From positions 155,758,422 through 155,822,421 of the forward strand of contig CAXKWD010000002.1 in the NCBI GenBank assembly GCA_964059195.1: DNA of 64,000 bases, read 5' to 3'. The notes beneath the pieces are model-generated. The model saw only the letters and a list, made by a program, of their open reading frames with translations. It was not told the origin of the DNA and ran no database searches. Numbering within the stretch: the first letter of the stretch is position 1; the number at the start of each line of letters is the position of its first letter. This stretch comes from Ectobius pallidus. Its lineage: Eukaryota; Arthropoda; Insecta; Blattodea; Ectobiidae. Positions 32,390 to 44,470 of the stretch are shown piece after piece. The position numbers and the translations under genes are program-made.

Positions 32390-35300
32390 AATATGAAGCA
32401 CCCAGAATCAGAAGTTGTTGAGTCAAGGTTTTTTAAAAATCCTGTTAAGCACACGATATGCATCCTGAAGACGAGTTCTATAATTATTCTACAATTTAGG
32501 GATCAGAGGACATTAAGTCGAAGAAACTGTGAAGCTGCCACATTGAACGGACGTCAATTTGAGAAACACAAGCTGTTAAGTCAGACTTTTCGAGTTATAT
32601 GTTGTTAAATCAAGCAGTTAACGCATTAGACATTGCGTGGCGCTACTAGCACTATGCCAGCCATGCTTCTTTCTCCCAGATGTTTGTTGATTTTAGATCA
32701 CACAATGGTGGAAGACAGTAGGGCCTAGTATTGTGAGAAGTGACTCCTCAGATGAGTATCTGTTTGAAGAGAGTGGCTCACAATATAATCCCAATAGTGA
32801 ATCAGGTGATTCAGATAGTGACACAACTATGAGGGTAATGAAACTAGTACAACAGCTGCAAATGTAAATGAGCCCTCCACAACAAGTCCCTTTCATGGAT
32901 GTAAGAGATGCAGAAATCCCGCAAAATGGAAGTGGTCCATTTGCAAAGCATTGAAAACTACAGGTAAGGAAACTAATGTTTGACCATAAAAAATAATGTA
33001 ACTAATATAATGTGTGTCATGTAAGATATTTATTTATTGACCAAGCAAAGTGAGTCTCCTAGTCAATTCACTTGGCATTTTTGTGAATTAGAATGATTCT
33101 TTTACAGAGTTATAGCGAGTTATATAGTTATTCTGTGATCTATTATTTCAGGTAAAGCATACATTGGTTACAAAGGCACAACAGTAAATCCACGTGTGCA
33201 GATTAAAGAGTTTTGATGCAGATGTGGGTGTGCAGACAAGTTCTCCAATGATCAGAAAGATACTATCTTCAAATACTTCAATAACCTAGGCAGTCATGAG
33301 CAACAAAATACTTATCTCCAGAGTTGTCTCCAGCAAAAACAGGTATGATAGTTCATTGTTATGAAATGAAATCACAGGGTTCTATGGAACTCTTGGTTAG
33401 TAAAACTACTGTATTATTTTATTATAAAGGATAGTGGTGCAGCCAAGAATAATAAGGAGGAGGGTTCATCAGCAAATTTTCATGGAACTTATCTATTCTG
33501 ATATTAAAATAATATTACATCTAAGTAGGCCTATGACCTTCTGCAAGAGCCAATGTGTGACACGTCACAAACTAGAAAAATCTTAATGAAAGTAATGTTT
33601 CTTTACAGGTTCAGACCTGTCGTCCCTGCAAGCCAGATGCCAAACAGAGGGAAACTACCTACCAGTACTATATCACATGTGATAGTGTCCAAGTCAAAGT
33701 ATGCATGAAGGCATTTCATGCTCTACAAGGATTAAAGCGAGGAAGATTGGATCGGAAAGTGAGAAGCTTAGTTTATTCACCAAAGGATGGTAGAGAAAAG
33801 CATGCTCCTGTACACAAGAAACCTGATTATGTTCGCCAAACGTTACGTGAATTTATTGCCAGCATTCTTGTCATTCCAAGAGTATTAGTGTGAAATATTT
33901 GCCTGCTCAATTGACTGTGTCTCAGTTATACAGAGACTTCATTGATCAGAATCCGGTTTTGCAAAACGATGTCAAATATTGGTTATTCAATGAAGTATTT
34001 CAACATGATTTTAATTTCAAATTTGGCCAGCCAAAAAGAGATATTTGTAATGATTGCACAAAAATGGATGCAGAATGCAAAGCAGCATTGACCGAACAAG
34101 CTAACAAGGCTGTCATGTTGGAAAAAGAATTGCACTGCAAGAAAGCTGAACATTTCTACACATATTTGCATGAAGTCAAGGAAGCATTTGAAAAAGATTC
34201 CAGAACACAATGAATTTGTTTTGACTATAAGAAAAATTTACCTCTTCTGGTAACAAACCTTGGAAAAAAATATTACAAAAGACAACTGGCTGCACAGTTT
34301 TGGTGTATGTAACCTGGCTTCCAATGATTCTACTATTTTTTTTATCCTCTGAGACTGTGGAAAATAGCCAAATAAAGTCATTAGTTGTCTGAAATAGTTT
34401 GTTGCAAATAAAGTAGACCAGTCTGTCACAGACCTACATGTTTTCATGGACAACTGTGCATCGCAGGGCAAAAACAGGTATGTGTTTGCATTCTGGTTGC
34501 ATCTTTCTCAGGTGCGTTTTCAGAATGTTTAATCTGTACTTTCCAATACCAGGGCACTCTTTCATGCCTATTGACAGAACTTTTGGCAACATTCAGAAGA
34601 AAAAACGACCAATGGATAAAGTCGTAGTCCCTTCCACATGGGTCAAACTGATGAAAGAAACACTACATAAGAAGCCCATTGATATTGTTTATGTGAAGCG
34701 ACCACTGACTGATAACCGAGAAAATGATGGCACTCCAGTTGTTGAAGTTTATGACTCCATAGATGCATTTGACCTTGTCCTTGTAAGAAATGTTCCTAAA
34801 TTTGCTTCAATCCGGGGTTTGTGTTTCTAAAGAGGATGTGTACCAGAAGTTCGTACCGCAATGTTTTCTACACTTTATTGTCTCCAGTCTTTTTTGAAGA
34901 GAGGAATGAGGTTGCAAGCCTTACACAAGGCATATTATAGTGCTAAAAATACATCAGATGAGCTTCGGAAGATTAAGAAGGCCAAATATTATGTTTGCTC
35001 GCTGCTGGAACATGTTACTCTCCCAGAAGGTATGACATTTTATGACACAATGACATATGGAAGTGATGTGGAAGATGACGTAGTAGAGATGGAATGATGT
35101 TGTTTTGATGAAAATTAATGTTATGTGTCAATCTATGTAGTGCATACTGGAATAATCCATAGTAGAGATGTAACAGTGAAAAGAAAGCAACATCATAAAT
35201 CCATGGTAATGTGTTATAATCTGGACAGATCCTACTATTAATAATTAGAAGCTGTTAAGTCAAGTGACTTAACTTTTTATCCGTTTTAAGTAAAAAGTTG

Positions 35301-35525
35301 TTAATTCCAAATAAAAACATCACCTGTCACACATGCTACATATGTCAAAAAGTGTTAACCACTCCAAAATAGTACTGTGTACCTCCAAACTGACCCATGA
35401 GATAAATATCTTTCATTTGTATTGATATTTTGGTATTTCAAATTAATTTTGAAAACTTTAACTAGCTCTCCTGTAAAATTTTGTAACAGTGACTTAGCAA
35501 CTTCTGCTTCTGGGTGCTTCATATT
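32390..35525 (+). mobile_element. DNA transposon with spliced transposase, superfamily not named
   Basis: The left end AATATGAAGCACCCAGAATC and the inverted right end AATATGAAGCACCCAGAAGC extend through GCAGAAGTTG..AGTCA, about 36 bp. Subterminal TTAAGTC-like words recur at both ends. The interior holds a transposase-like gene on the + strand with recognisable introns. No target duplication is evident at these borders, so the exact ends may be a few bases off. Confidence 0.78.
32690..35097 (+). pseudogene. Intron-containing DDE-type transposase relic
   Basis: Proposed exons: about 32700-32962 (acidic start, then CKRCRNPAKWKWSICK, donor GTAAGG); 33151-33342 (AYIGYKGTTVNPR, then CGCADKFSNDQKDTIFKYF, donor GTATG); 33610 on (YQYYITCDSVQVKVCMKAFH, RSLVYSPKDGREKHAPVHKK, KYLPAQLTVSQLYRDFI, FNFKFGQPKRDICNDCTKM); then LHVFMDNCASQGKNRY near 34435-34480, IPGHSFMPIDRTFGNI and a C-terminal region to 35094. 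MDNCASQGKN resembles the second acidic motif of this transposase type, which I know only from unnamed arthropod proteins. Disabling marks: TGA near 33215 and at least three frameshifts around 33890, 34215 and 34500. Confidence 0.7.
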
Positions 35526-36005
35526 CCGAATCAGGTGATGAAGACAGGGATACCCATTGAAAGATATGTTCTAGGTAAATATAGCTAACAGCGATGTTAG
35601 TGTGTATATTTCTGCACTCAGTCTTGCTACAGATTTCAACACTTCACTGTGCTATTTCCATAGTAATAGTCATATTGATAAGCAATAACACTTTATTTTT
35701 GTCATGGAATATTTGTACTCAAATCTAAAGTTAACTGATTGTGATAATAACAGTTTATTCTATTATTGCAAAATAAATTTTTCAGCTTTATTTATTTATT
35801 TATTTATTTATTTTTTCTCTCATTCTACACTGATTCCTGCTTTTATGCTTTCCATTTTCCTAACTGTGTTATTTGGTCCTATCATTTTTTATCATAATTT
35901 ATTAATTAGGATAATTATATAATATCTTTGGTTATCATAGATCATTAACGTTTGTAAAAGCTTTTAAAAAATGCATGTTTTCATCAAAAAACTGTTTCTT
36001 CCTAG
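35526..36005. other. Intron end with ATTT microsatellite
   Basis: A (TTTA)n run lies at about 35788-35815. The acceptor of exon C, CTTCCTAG, is at 35998-36005. Nothing else recognised. Confidence 0.6.
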
Positions 36006-36250
36006 GTTTCCTGGAGAAAAATCGAGATACATTTAGTGCTGATCTTCTGCAGCTTATTCACATTTCATCTAACAGTTTTCTGAAGCTATTGTTTGCTGAA
36101 GACATTGGAATGGGGTCAGAAACAAGAAAGAGAGCTCCAACATTGTCTACACAATTTAAGAAGTCATTGGATTCTCTCATGAAAACTCTTAGCAACTGTC
36201 AGCCCTTCTTCATTCGATGTATAAAGCCCAATGAATTTAAGAAACCAATG
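36006..36250 (+). CDS. ck: Myosin VIIa motor domain, exon C
   Basis: The first two bases complete the glycine codon begun in exon B. The exon then reads [59 protein letters not shown] and [19 protein letters not shown]. This covers the loop-2 and actin-contact part of the head and the conserved IRCIKPN motif. The acceptor is CCTAG and the donor GTGAGT at 36251; it ends in phase 0. No disabling change is seen. It lies between introns of 19.1 and 26.9 kb. Confidence 0.97.
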
Positions 36251-36467
36251 GTGAGTCACTGTACAATTTTGATTTTTAAGTGTCTTATTAAGAGAACTGA
36301 TTACAAGGAAATTAAAATATTGACATTCTCAATATCAGATATTTGTGTCTAGTAAATTCATATTTTTTTCTGTATTGTACTTATAGTTAATATTTTAAGC
36401 CAGCCACTGACAGTCTTTACATCATGCAAAACGGAATGCTGTCATTCCACAAAAATGCCTAGTTTTA
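36251..36467. other. Intron start, nothing recognised
   Basis: Short intron stretch between the exon C donor and the left edge of the inverted duplication. Confidence 0.5.
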
Positions 36468-37520
36468 AATCTTCCTCAGATAGGGTTCTCCTTCTCATAG
36501 CTTTAGCTATTGTCCCTCTCCAGGTTGCCCTAGATCTCCGTCAACATCCTCTCGCTGATGGTGACCAATTGGGCGAGCATTGTGGCTATCGTTGCTCCTC
36601 CATCCTCCAAACATGTCCATACCATCTCAATGCTCGAGCATCAATCCTGTCTGAAACTGGTTCCACCGCATCCATCTCCATTCTGATATACTCATTTCTT
36701 AGTCGGTTCAAACGGGTAGCTCTCATACGCCGTCGCAGCCCATCCATTTCCACCACCTCAATCTTGTACCTTTGCCTCTCATCCAATGTCCAAAATTCCG
36801 AAGCATATGTCAAAATATTTTCAACAACAGCACACAGTATCATTTTCTTTGTTCTTCTAGATATGCGACTACTCTAGAATATCCCATTCAGAGACCTAAT
36901 TGCTACTTTCATTTGACTTATCCATCACATTGGTCTGTCTTATCAATTAATGAACCCAGGTATTTAAACGCATCTATGCTGCTTATCCGACCAAACTAAA
37001 AAATCAAGTCTTCTCCTTGCTCTTTTCCAACCACCAGATATTTTGTCTTCTTCATATTAATTGCTAATCCCCACTGTGTATACACATCCACTAACTTTCT
37101 CACTTGATACATAACATCGTCTCTATCCAGGGCCAAAAGCATTTGATCATCATCAAACAACAGTGAATGTAAATGTTGATGCTGTACTGGCACACCCAAG
37201 CTCCTGCACTGTCTGTTCCAATAGCCAAGAACAACTTCTAAATATAATTTAAACACTGTTGGTGACATAGAGCATCCTTGTCTTAGTCCTTTGCTTGTTT
37301 CAAACATTTCAGATATTCTATTACCAACCTTTACAGCTTACTTGCTACTGTAGTACATTCTTCTCATCAACTCTATTGTTGCACCCACCTTTTCCAACAT
37401 CTTCCACAGCATCTTTCCTGGAACCGAATAGTATGCTACGCTATTTCTATATCAACAAACACCAAATGGAGATCTTGATTGCCATTCACGAAACTTTTTT
37501 TTCCAAGAATTTTTGAAATG
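36468..37520 (-). pseudogene. LINE E fragment (minus copy, arm 1)
   Basis: Minus-strand frames read MFETSKGLRQGCSMSPTVFK, a motif C-like LLFDDDQMLLAL (FADD altered to FDDD), WGLAINMKKTKYLVVGKE, then ILTYASEFWTLDERQRYKIE, RMRATRLNRLRNEYIRM and ARALRWYGHVWRMEEQR. This is the reverse transcriptase and C-terminal region of a non-LTR element whose clade I cannot name. It is truncated at both ends; the other copy continues a little further 3' (to about 57150). Confidence 0.8.
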
Positions 37521-38213
37521 GAACTGAAGAAAAGAAAAAGTATTGGTCATATTGACTATGCAACCCAGACAGAAGGCTATATAAAGGCCTAGAATTTGAA
37601 ATTCAGAAGTACTCCATAAGTTTCCTTCTTAGTACATGCAAAATACAATACCTGGGCAATTCTGGGTCTTTTAAGCTCGCTTGAATATAAAAAGGATCTC
37701 TAAAAAAATAATTCTACAGGTAAACTAAAAAGTAATGAAAAATAAAAAGGACAGACTACAAATTAAATCACCAAACTTTTAATAGCTATAAGATATTTGG
37801 TTAGCATACTAACAATGTTGGCAAACGACACCCCTGTGAAAGAAACAGTTTCTTAAATTCATCAATTACTCGTACATCATTTGCACTGATGACTGACATT
37901 GTTTCCATAGCAGACAAAATTATAAGAAAAGAAATATGTACATGGAACATTTTGTTTCATCTCAACCCATTAAATGCCAGAATTTTGAAAATTAATCTTT
38001 TTGCAAATATATGTTGCTTTGAGGCTAAAGAACACAATATAACAAGCCATAAGTAAAACGATGCAATTTGGTTGAACTATATATCTTATTTATAAAAATT
38101 CCCATTTGGGGATCGTGGGTTGTAGAGAGTAGAAAAGTGCCAATATATGGAATTTTATAATCAGAATTTGGTATTTTTGTACAAAGAAGTTACATATATA
38201 TATTCATATTTTA

Positions 38214-39192
38214 CAGTGGTGTAGCGTGGGGGTAGACTTTGAGACTTAGTCTACCTAAATAAAGGGCTAAGAAAAGTAGAATCATAAAGAAATAAGTAAA
38301 ACCATCGTCAACCAAGTTATTAATCATTATAAACCCATGAGTACTATCATTAAATTATTTTTCGCCGCTGCATACCCCACTTCCTACTGTTATTATGCGT
38401 CAACTTGTGCCGCGTGCTTAGGCAGGCTCGAAATCTCATGATGCGGCAGCGGAGGCGAGTTGAGACTGGATTGTAGTCAGCCAAGTTACAGTCTCATTCA
38501 AGTGCGAGTTATATGACTTTTCCCACTAAATGCTGACCTACATTGTTGAGAGAAGGCAGGCAATTCCTTGCGCAAGAGTGACGTATGGCACCACCGCAGA
38601 GACTAGCAAGATTTATCGGGGTCGTAGTCTCATCCCTCAAATACCTGCTCACTTGAAACCGGGGTAACATAAACATTACATTCTCATTGCTGACCTAAAC
38701 TGTGTGTTTGATTATTTCTCAATGTTGCGTGGATAATTCCACCAATATAGCCTACAGTTGATCACCTATTAAAAACCCCGTTTTCGGTTCTGTCTTATGA
38801 AGAAATGTATGAAACTGAAGTAAATTACCAACGACTCAGCTTGACATTGTCTTGCATGAAAATAAACAAACATTTCAAACATCTTAGTACAGTAAATTTA
38901 ATTGGTTAACTAATAGTTACAACCATATATATTGTATTTGCTATTTAGCGGGGAAGCGGATGGAGTGATGAAGGAATACAAAATGTAAATAATAATAATA
39001 ATAATAATAATAATACCGGTAATAATGCTTTATATAGGTATAGGCCTATATGAAATCGAATACATGTGCAAACATTCCTGGTTTTTAAAACGCTATTAAT
39101 ACTTGAGAATTTGTGTGTCATTTAAACAATCATTATAAATTTAGTTTTTAAAACATAGTTTACCCAGAACACAATGTCAAACTACGCCACTG
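38214..39192. mobile_element. hAT-type MITE
   Basis: The left end is CAGTGGTGTAGCGTGGG, the inverted right end CAGTGGCGTAGTTTGAC. ATATTTTA (8 bp) flanks both ends (38206-38213, 39193-39200). No transposase. It contains an AAT microsatellite (about 38990-39015). Confidence 0.87.
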
Positions 39193-39295
39193 ATATTTTA
39201 CAATACATTGACCAGTGGCGTCATGTGGGTAAAATATTTGGGTGTTCACATGGGGCTGAAAATAGAAAAACAAAATACAGGACTTACCAATCTTA

Positions 39296-40345
39296 TCACT
39301 TGTAGAGAAAATGTGCTCTTCTTTCTTTCTGTGCAGCGAACTTCTCGATAACTTTAAAGTTAAAGTCTTTCTTCTCGCGCACTAGACGTTTCTCTATTGC
39401 CAGCATTGCGAGTGCATTGAGACAATCTTGACCCATGGAGTTGCGAAGAAATGTCTTGATGCGCTTCAGGGTTGAAAAGCATCTCTCAGCTTCTGCAGTA
39501 GTCATTGGAGTCGTAATTACAATCTTCAAAAGTTTTACCACTTCAGAAAATGTTTCTGTCAAATTGTTCTTGGTAAATAATTCCAAGATCGCAACAGCAC
39601 CTTGCCCTTGGCGAAACTCTTCTCTCATGTAAAGAACTCCAAGTTCTGTTCGAAGACGATTAGCTTCTAGCCCTGGATATGTCTTCAAAGCTAGGTTGAA
39701 TATCTGTTCCGGAAAATGTCTATGGAACTCAGAAAATGATTCGACACTTAACAGTTTGGCTATGCTCAAGTGATCGGAGAATGAAAGGCGATCTTTAACT
39801 TGGGCAATAATTATGTCGCACACTTCTTTTGCTGCCACAGAGACGTCTTGCTTTCTTCTTTTTTTGTCTGGCGATTTGGCTTGGGGAATTTCATCAATAC
39901 TGTCTCGGACTTTTTGGACGTGCACTTCAAAATCAGACACAGCCTGACGTACAAGAACTGCATCAGTATTTCGTTTCTGTAACTGCTTAAACAGAATCTC
40001 AACATGGGGCATAATTTTGTGGAAAATAGAGAGCCAGTAAATGAATGTTTGATCTTCCAAGATACGAATATAACCGTCACATTCACGCAATGTTGTTGAG
40101 TCGATTGGCCTTATCTGCTTCAATTCTAGAAAACACTGGATCAGTTCCTCTCGATTTTCATACACTACGTTCACTGTCCTGCTGTTGTAATTCCATCGAG
40201 TTGGCACAGCTCTTGGAAGACGCCTTTGGACTTCTTGGTCCAAGACCTTTGTACGTTTAGAAGACCTCGAAAAGAATGGTGGTATACCTGAGAGATTTGC
40301 AAAAAACAAATTAGCCTCATCACATATTGAAACTGCTCGCTCCAT
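39296..40345 (-). pseudogene. hAT transposase, C-terminal half (frame 2)
   Basis: Encodes 349 residues continuing the frame above: VPTRWNYNSRTV, a long RNase H-like middle region, and the hAT dimerisation region with TTPMTTAEAERCFSTLKRI and LNALAMLAIEKRLV near the end. This is the catalytic and dimerisation half of a hAT enzyme of the ZMYM1/TTF-finger type. The first methionine given here lies within the continuous family sequence, so this is not a separate gene: a single base shift near 40346-40385 splits the transposase. Apart from that I see no stop. Confidence 0.88.
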
Positions 40346-40347
40346 TA

Positions 40348-41403
40348 CTAGGTTGAGCTGATGCGCATAACAATGTACATAAAATAGGCTCTTGGAAAGT
40401 GTTCTCTTATTCTCGCCTGGACTCCATTGATGCGGCCACTCATAACCACAGCGCCATCGTAACTCTGAGCGATCAATTTCTCAGAATCTCCTTTTCCTTT
40501 CAAGTGGACATTTAGTTCTTTCAGTAAATCGTTGGAAAGGGATTCGGCATCGTGATTCGAGGGATTTAAGAATCCCCAAAATCTCTCAACTGGTTTACCA
40601 TTCAAAACATAGCGGTAGACAATTACTATCTGAAAATGATTAGAAACATCAGTGGTTTCATCTGCTTGCACCGATAGAAAGTCTGCGTACTTTATTTTTT
40701 CTTTAATTTCTTCTCGGCACACTTCCAACATACACTGCAGCAACTCATTCTGGATAGTCGCAGATGTTCCTTTAAAAACAGTAGCATTTTCAAGGTGTTC
40801 CTTCATGCTGCTGTCGAGAGTCTGAACAAAATCTACAAGTCCACGAAACACTCCTGGATTATTTGAATCTTGAGACTCGTCGTGTCCTCTCAATGCCAAT
40901 TTGAACGCACCACAGAATTTGATGCAATCTATCAGTCTTGACAGTATATGCCTATTCTTTTCCACCATCTCATTTTTGTGCCTAATTTCCAACCTATGCC
41001 CTTCATCCAGCTGAACCAGTATACTGTCTTTTCCCACCATTGTCAAGTTCATGCTATTATTTATATGTTTCTGTGAACATTCATGCTTCTTAACTTTACT
41101 GCTCAAATGTCCTAAGTCCGTAACGCCCTGCCTTGTCCATGCGCTATCTCCCCCGAATAAGAGGCACGGAAAACAGAAAAGAGCGTTTATTATATCGCAC
41201 CCGCAGAGCCATTTATGTTTTGCATACCAGTCTTTTTGGAATGTTCTTCTGTACACACGGGTTGAGCCCCTAACTTCATGCACAATGCACAGATCAGGTT
41301 GATGTGGTCCGACTGTCTTTATTTGCAGCCTTTGTTCACCAGACAAAGTTGAAAAGGGCGTTTGAAGAAGTTGCTGAACGGTATTCATTTTTCGGTTACA
41401 CAC
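40348..41403 (-). pseudogene. hAT transposase, N-terminal half (frame 1)
   Basis: Encodes 351 residues: a TTF-type zinc-binding region (WLCGCDIINALFCFPCLLFG, CSQKHINN), then a DUF4371-like segment with ADFLSVQADETTDVSNHFQI and IAQSYDGAVVMSGRINGVQA. The acidic residues of the hAT core (DE and D) are present. The start at 41403 (MCNRKMNTVQQLL) gives a full-length N terminus. It ends at a premature stop where the following frame takes over. Confidence 0.88.
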
Positions 41404-43084
41404 ACATTAATAAACAAAATAACTTTGAAGTTCACTGGTATAAAACGAACTAGCCTATTGAATGCAACGTGAACTATATATACTATTCTATTCTTTAACT
41501 ACTATAACTATTCTTTAAACTAAGCTAGAATTATTAATATTATATATACTACTAAACTAAACAAATAATCGCGACACCACAAAGAAACTGGAAGAACAAA
41601 CACTACAACTTTGCGCTGTGAGAACTCCAATAATTGTACTGATGCCAAATTCCTGCCTGGGAGAGAATGTAACTGTGAACTTCGCACCCCTTACCACAAA
41701 CAGAAACAGCAAACCACTTCCCACCCGCTGGTTAATCTTTGCTGGCCAAAAAAAATTATATTTTGAAGTTTTGAGCAAAACACGTGGTATAGACAGGGAT
41801 AGAAGACTGTGTTGCAACTTTTTACCTTACAACTGAGGGTGAAAGAGAAATCACTGTTCGGCTATGCATCAATGTACTGAAGTAAAAATTTATTTATTTA
41901 TTTATTTATGAATAATAATAATAATGGCATATTGATGCAATTAATTGTGACAGAAAAGACAGAGGAAATAAATAACATATCAAAGCTTCACTGTGAGCTT
42001 TGACAGTGCGACAACACTGTGCAAACCTATATAGTAAGGGAAGATGGATGAGATGGAGGGGTTGTGAAAAACACGTGGGAGAACTCTAGCGTTTACCCGC
42101 GTTTACCGATGTTGCCGTCTTCAGTTAAAGAGGGGAAAAATCAGATGCATTGCCTGATGCTGCCCTCTTAGGTCGGGTGCACGAATGACGTGTGATCCTG
42201 TCCCACGTGTTAGCTGCGGAGCCCCTGCTAACTTTAGGTAATGCAAAACGCAGTACTAAGAGGTTGAACCACCTAGAGGAATCCCTTAAAAGGGGGAAAA
42301 AAACATACATCTTTCTATACAGCGAGGCGGCAAACCATACAATAATTATTATTTAATCAATAATACTGACAAAATTAGGTAAGATAGGAATTATTAGGGG
42401 GTTCACGTGCTCATGTGATCCTATGCAGGAGACGCCACTGACATTGACACCAAAAATTATTACTTCACATTAAAACTTTAAAAGATATATAGTTAAAATA
42501 CACATTTTGCAATTCACTACTAATTCTGAGTAGAACCCTTTTCATGTAATCTTTGCAATTTCTGTTTGTTAGTAATTCCATTTCAAAAATATAAACTGCT
42601 ATTTCTGTGTAATCTTAGTAAATGACTATTTTGGTTATTGGCCTTTATATTATGAATCTTTTATAATTAATCATTCATTGAAGCATTTAGCTTGGCATTA
42701 AATTAACATAATTAAAATTTAATTTACTACTAATTCTGAGTAAAACCCTTTTCATGTAATCTCTGCAATTTCTGTTTGTTTGTAATTCCATTTCAAAATA
42801 TAAACTGATATTTCTGTGTAGTCAAACTGTTCACATGGACTTTTATGGCCGTTTTCTAGTATTAAGTTGATCTTTCTGTGATACAGCACTATAACTCATT
42901 ATTGTAGTTAAAATTTTGTTCTATATTTTTCTCATCCTAAGCCAGTATTGGTCTAATTATATAATTCTCATCTTGAGTCCCTGTCAGGGCATGTGAACTT
43001 GTTCAGGTGTTATATAATTAAGCAATTTAAATCTGACTTTAACAGTTTTAATAGATATTGGAAAATATATATTATGTTTATATA

Positions 43085-43702
43085 CAGGGTGTTAATAAAT
43101 AACACCGAAATATTTTACCTGTATATAGAGGGGACTTAGACAAACAACTTTTATTAGGAGATTTTTGCTCTATGACGTAAAATGTGTATGCTACAAGGAA
43201 TTAAAGTCATTACAATTAGGTGCTCATAAATCAATAATTATGCGAAATATGGTTAAAATGTTCATTAAATTGACTTCGTGCCTTCTTAGCGATCGATGAA
43301 AATCTTATTCTTAATCATTCATCAACAGTTATACCATAATTTAGAATTTTCATAATCTGCAAATTTTACTGACTAACCACATGATTGCCCGCCACTGCAT
43401 TATGTTTTTATTTCTAATTCCAGAGCTAACAAAAATGTTTCGTTTGTCTTTCTTTCCCTCAATGTTGCAAGATATCGATCGTCATTTTTTACAATTTTCC
43501 CGACCACTACACAATATTCACTGTTCCTTTGTTTCCCATGATTTCAAGTGTTAGAAGTCAGTGGCGTGCATAACCTTGGGAGATTTTATGTTATAACAGG
43601 AAGAATTGAATCCATAGAGCAAAAATCTTCTAATAAAAGTTGCTTGTCTATGTCCCCTCTATACACAGGTAAAATATTTCGGTGTTATTCATTAACACCC
43701 TG
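43085..43702. mobile_element. MITE with about 110-bp TIRs and TA duplication
   Basis: The left end CAGGGTGTTAATAAATAACA and the inverted right end CAGGGTGTTAATGAATAACA stay similar for about 110 bp through CTCTATG. TA flanks both ends (43083-43084, 43703-43704), as in mariner-like elements. No transposase is present. Confidence 0.85.
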
Positions 43703-44044
43703 TATATTTCTATTCTTGTTATTGTTTAAGCAATGTTATTAAAGATAATTATTTGAATTCAGCATTTCTTTGCCTTTTTGTGGGTAAACGTTGACTGCCT
43801 TAAAGATATAGATCTACATTTGGACCTCGGACCCATGCTTCCTTTTCTTATCTCCTCATTCTGGGTTTAACAAGAATAACCAATCAACACCTAATAATTA
43901 ATAAAACTTGTAAAACAATACCAGCCCACAACATTCTACATTATCGTCAGCAAGAAAAACACATGCAACATTATCGTCATCATTGCTAGTACACACAAAT
44001 CATAACCTCACCTCCCACATAGTGACTACATACATTTAAATGCA

Positions 44045-44470
44045 GACAATATTCACTGCAGCCAATTTTAAGAACTTAACTACATGCTAACCTTTCAAGA
44101 CAACAGTGCCATCAAGATTCATATTATTTTGCTTCATGAAATATTATTTTTATATAATTTTATTTTTCAATTGAAGACTGTGCTTTTACATCAGTGTTCT
44201 GAATTTTCCTATATTTTCTAACAGTGATTTCATTTTTTAGCATTTTCATATCAGTGATTTTTTCTTTTATCTTTCTAGTGTTTTTCTAAATTCTCCAGTG
44301 CTTTTTAAATAAATTACTAAACAGGCTACGAGCTATGCTTTATTTATTTTCATTTCCATATTATCCAAGAATTATCTTATTTTATTCATTTTATTTTATT
44401 TTATGTTTTCTCTAAATGGGATCGCAGCCTCTTCCAGTCTGCTCCAACCTGCGATCTTATTCAACATCCC
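44045..44470. repeat. Dispersed repeat, second copy of 28965-29400
   Basis: The same ordered blocks, including AAACAGGCTACGAGCTATGCT. No coding was recognised. Confidence 0.7.

Larger units (their letters stand above)
39213..42440 (-). mobile_element. hAT transposon, nearly intact
   Basis: The termini are CAGTGGCGTCATGTGGG and, inversely, CAGTGGCGTCTCCTGC. ACATTGAC (8 bp) flanks both (39205-39212, 42441-42448), and arm 2 shows the empty site with a single ACATTGAC. It encodes a minus-strand transposase split into two adjoining frames. The upstream region 41404-42440 is non-coding and includes a TTTA microsatellite near 41888. Confidence 0.93.
36468..42831. repeat. Arm 1 of a large inverted duplication
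   Basis: Sequence matching arm 2 (45521-57104) in reverse complement: 36468-38190 and the parts flanking the two hAT insertions up to 42831. Without those insertions it is about 2.14 kb. Homology starts at AATCTTCCTCAG and ends at GTCAAACTGTT. Spot comparison in the LINE E part suggests roughly 5-7% divergence. It contains a 3'-truncated LINE E piece and non-coding sequence. An internal direct repeat of about 100 bp is visible (42513-42620 and 42723-42825). Confidence 0.87.

Noticed and set aside
34238..34471. Minus-strand frame of 77 codons.
   Set aside because: It is antisense to the transposase relic, whose plus-strand coding is recognisable.
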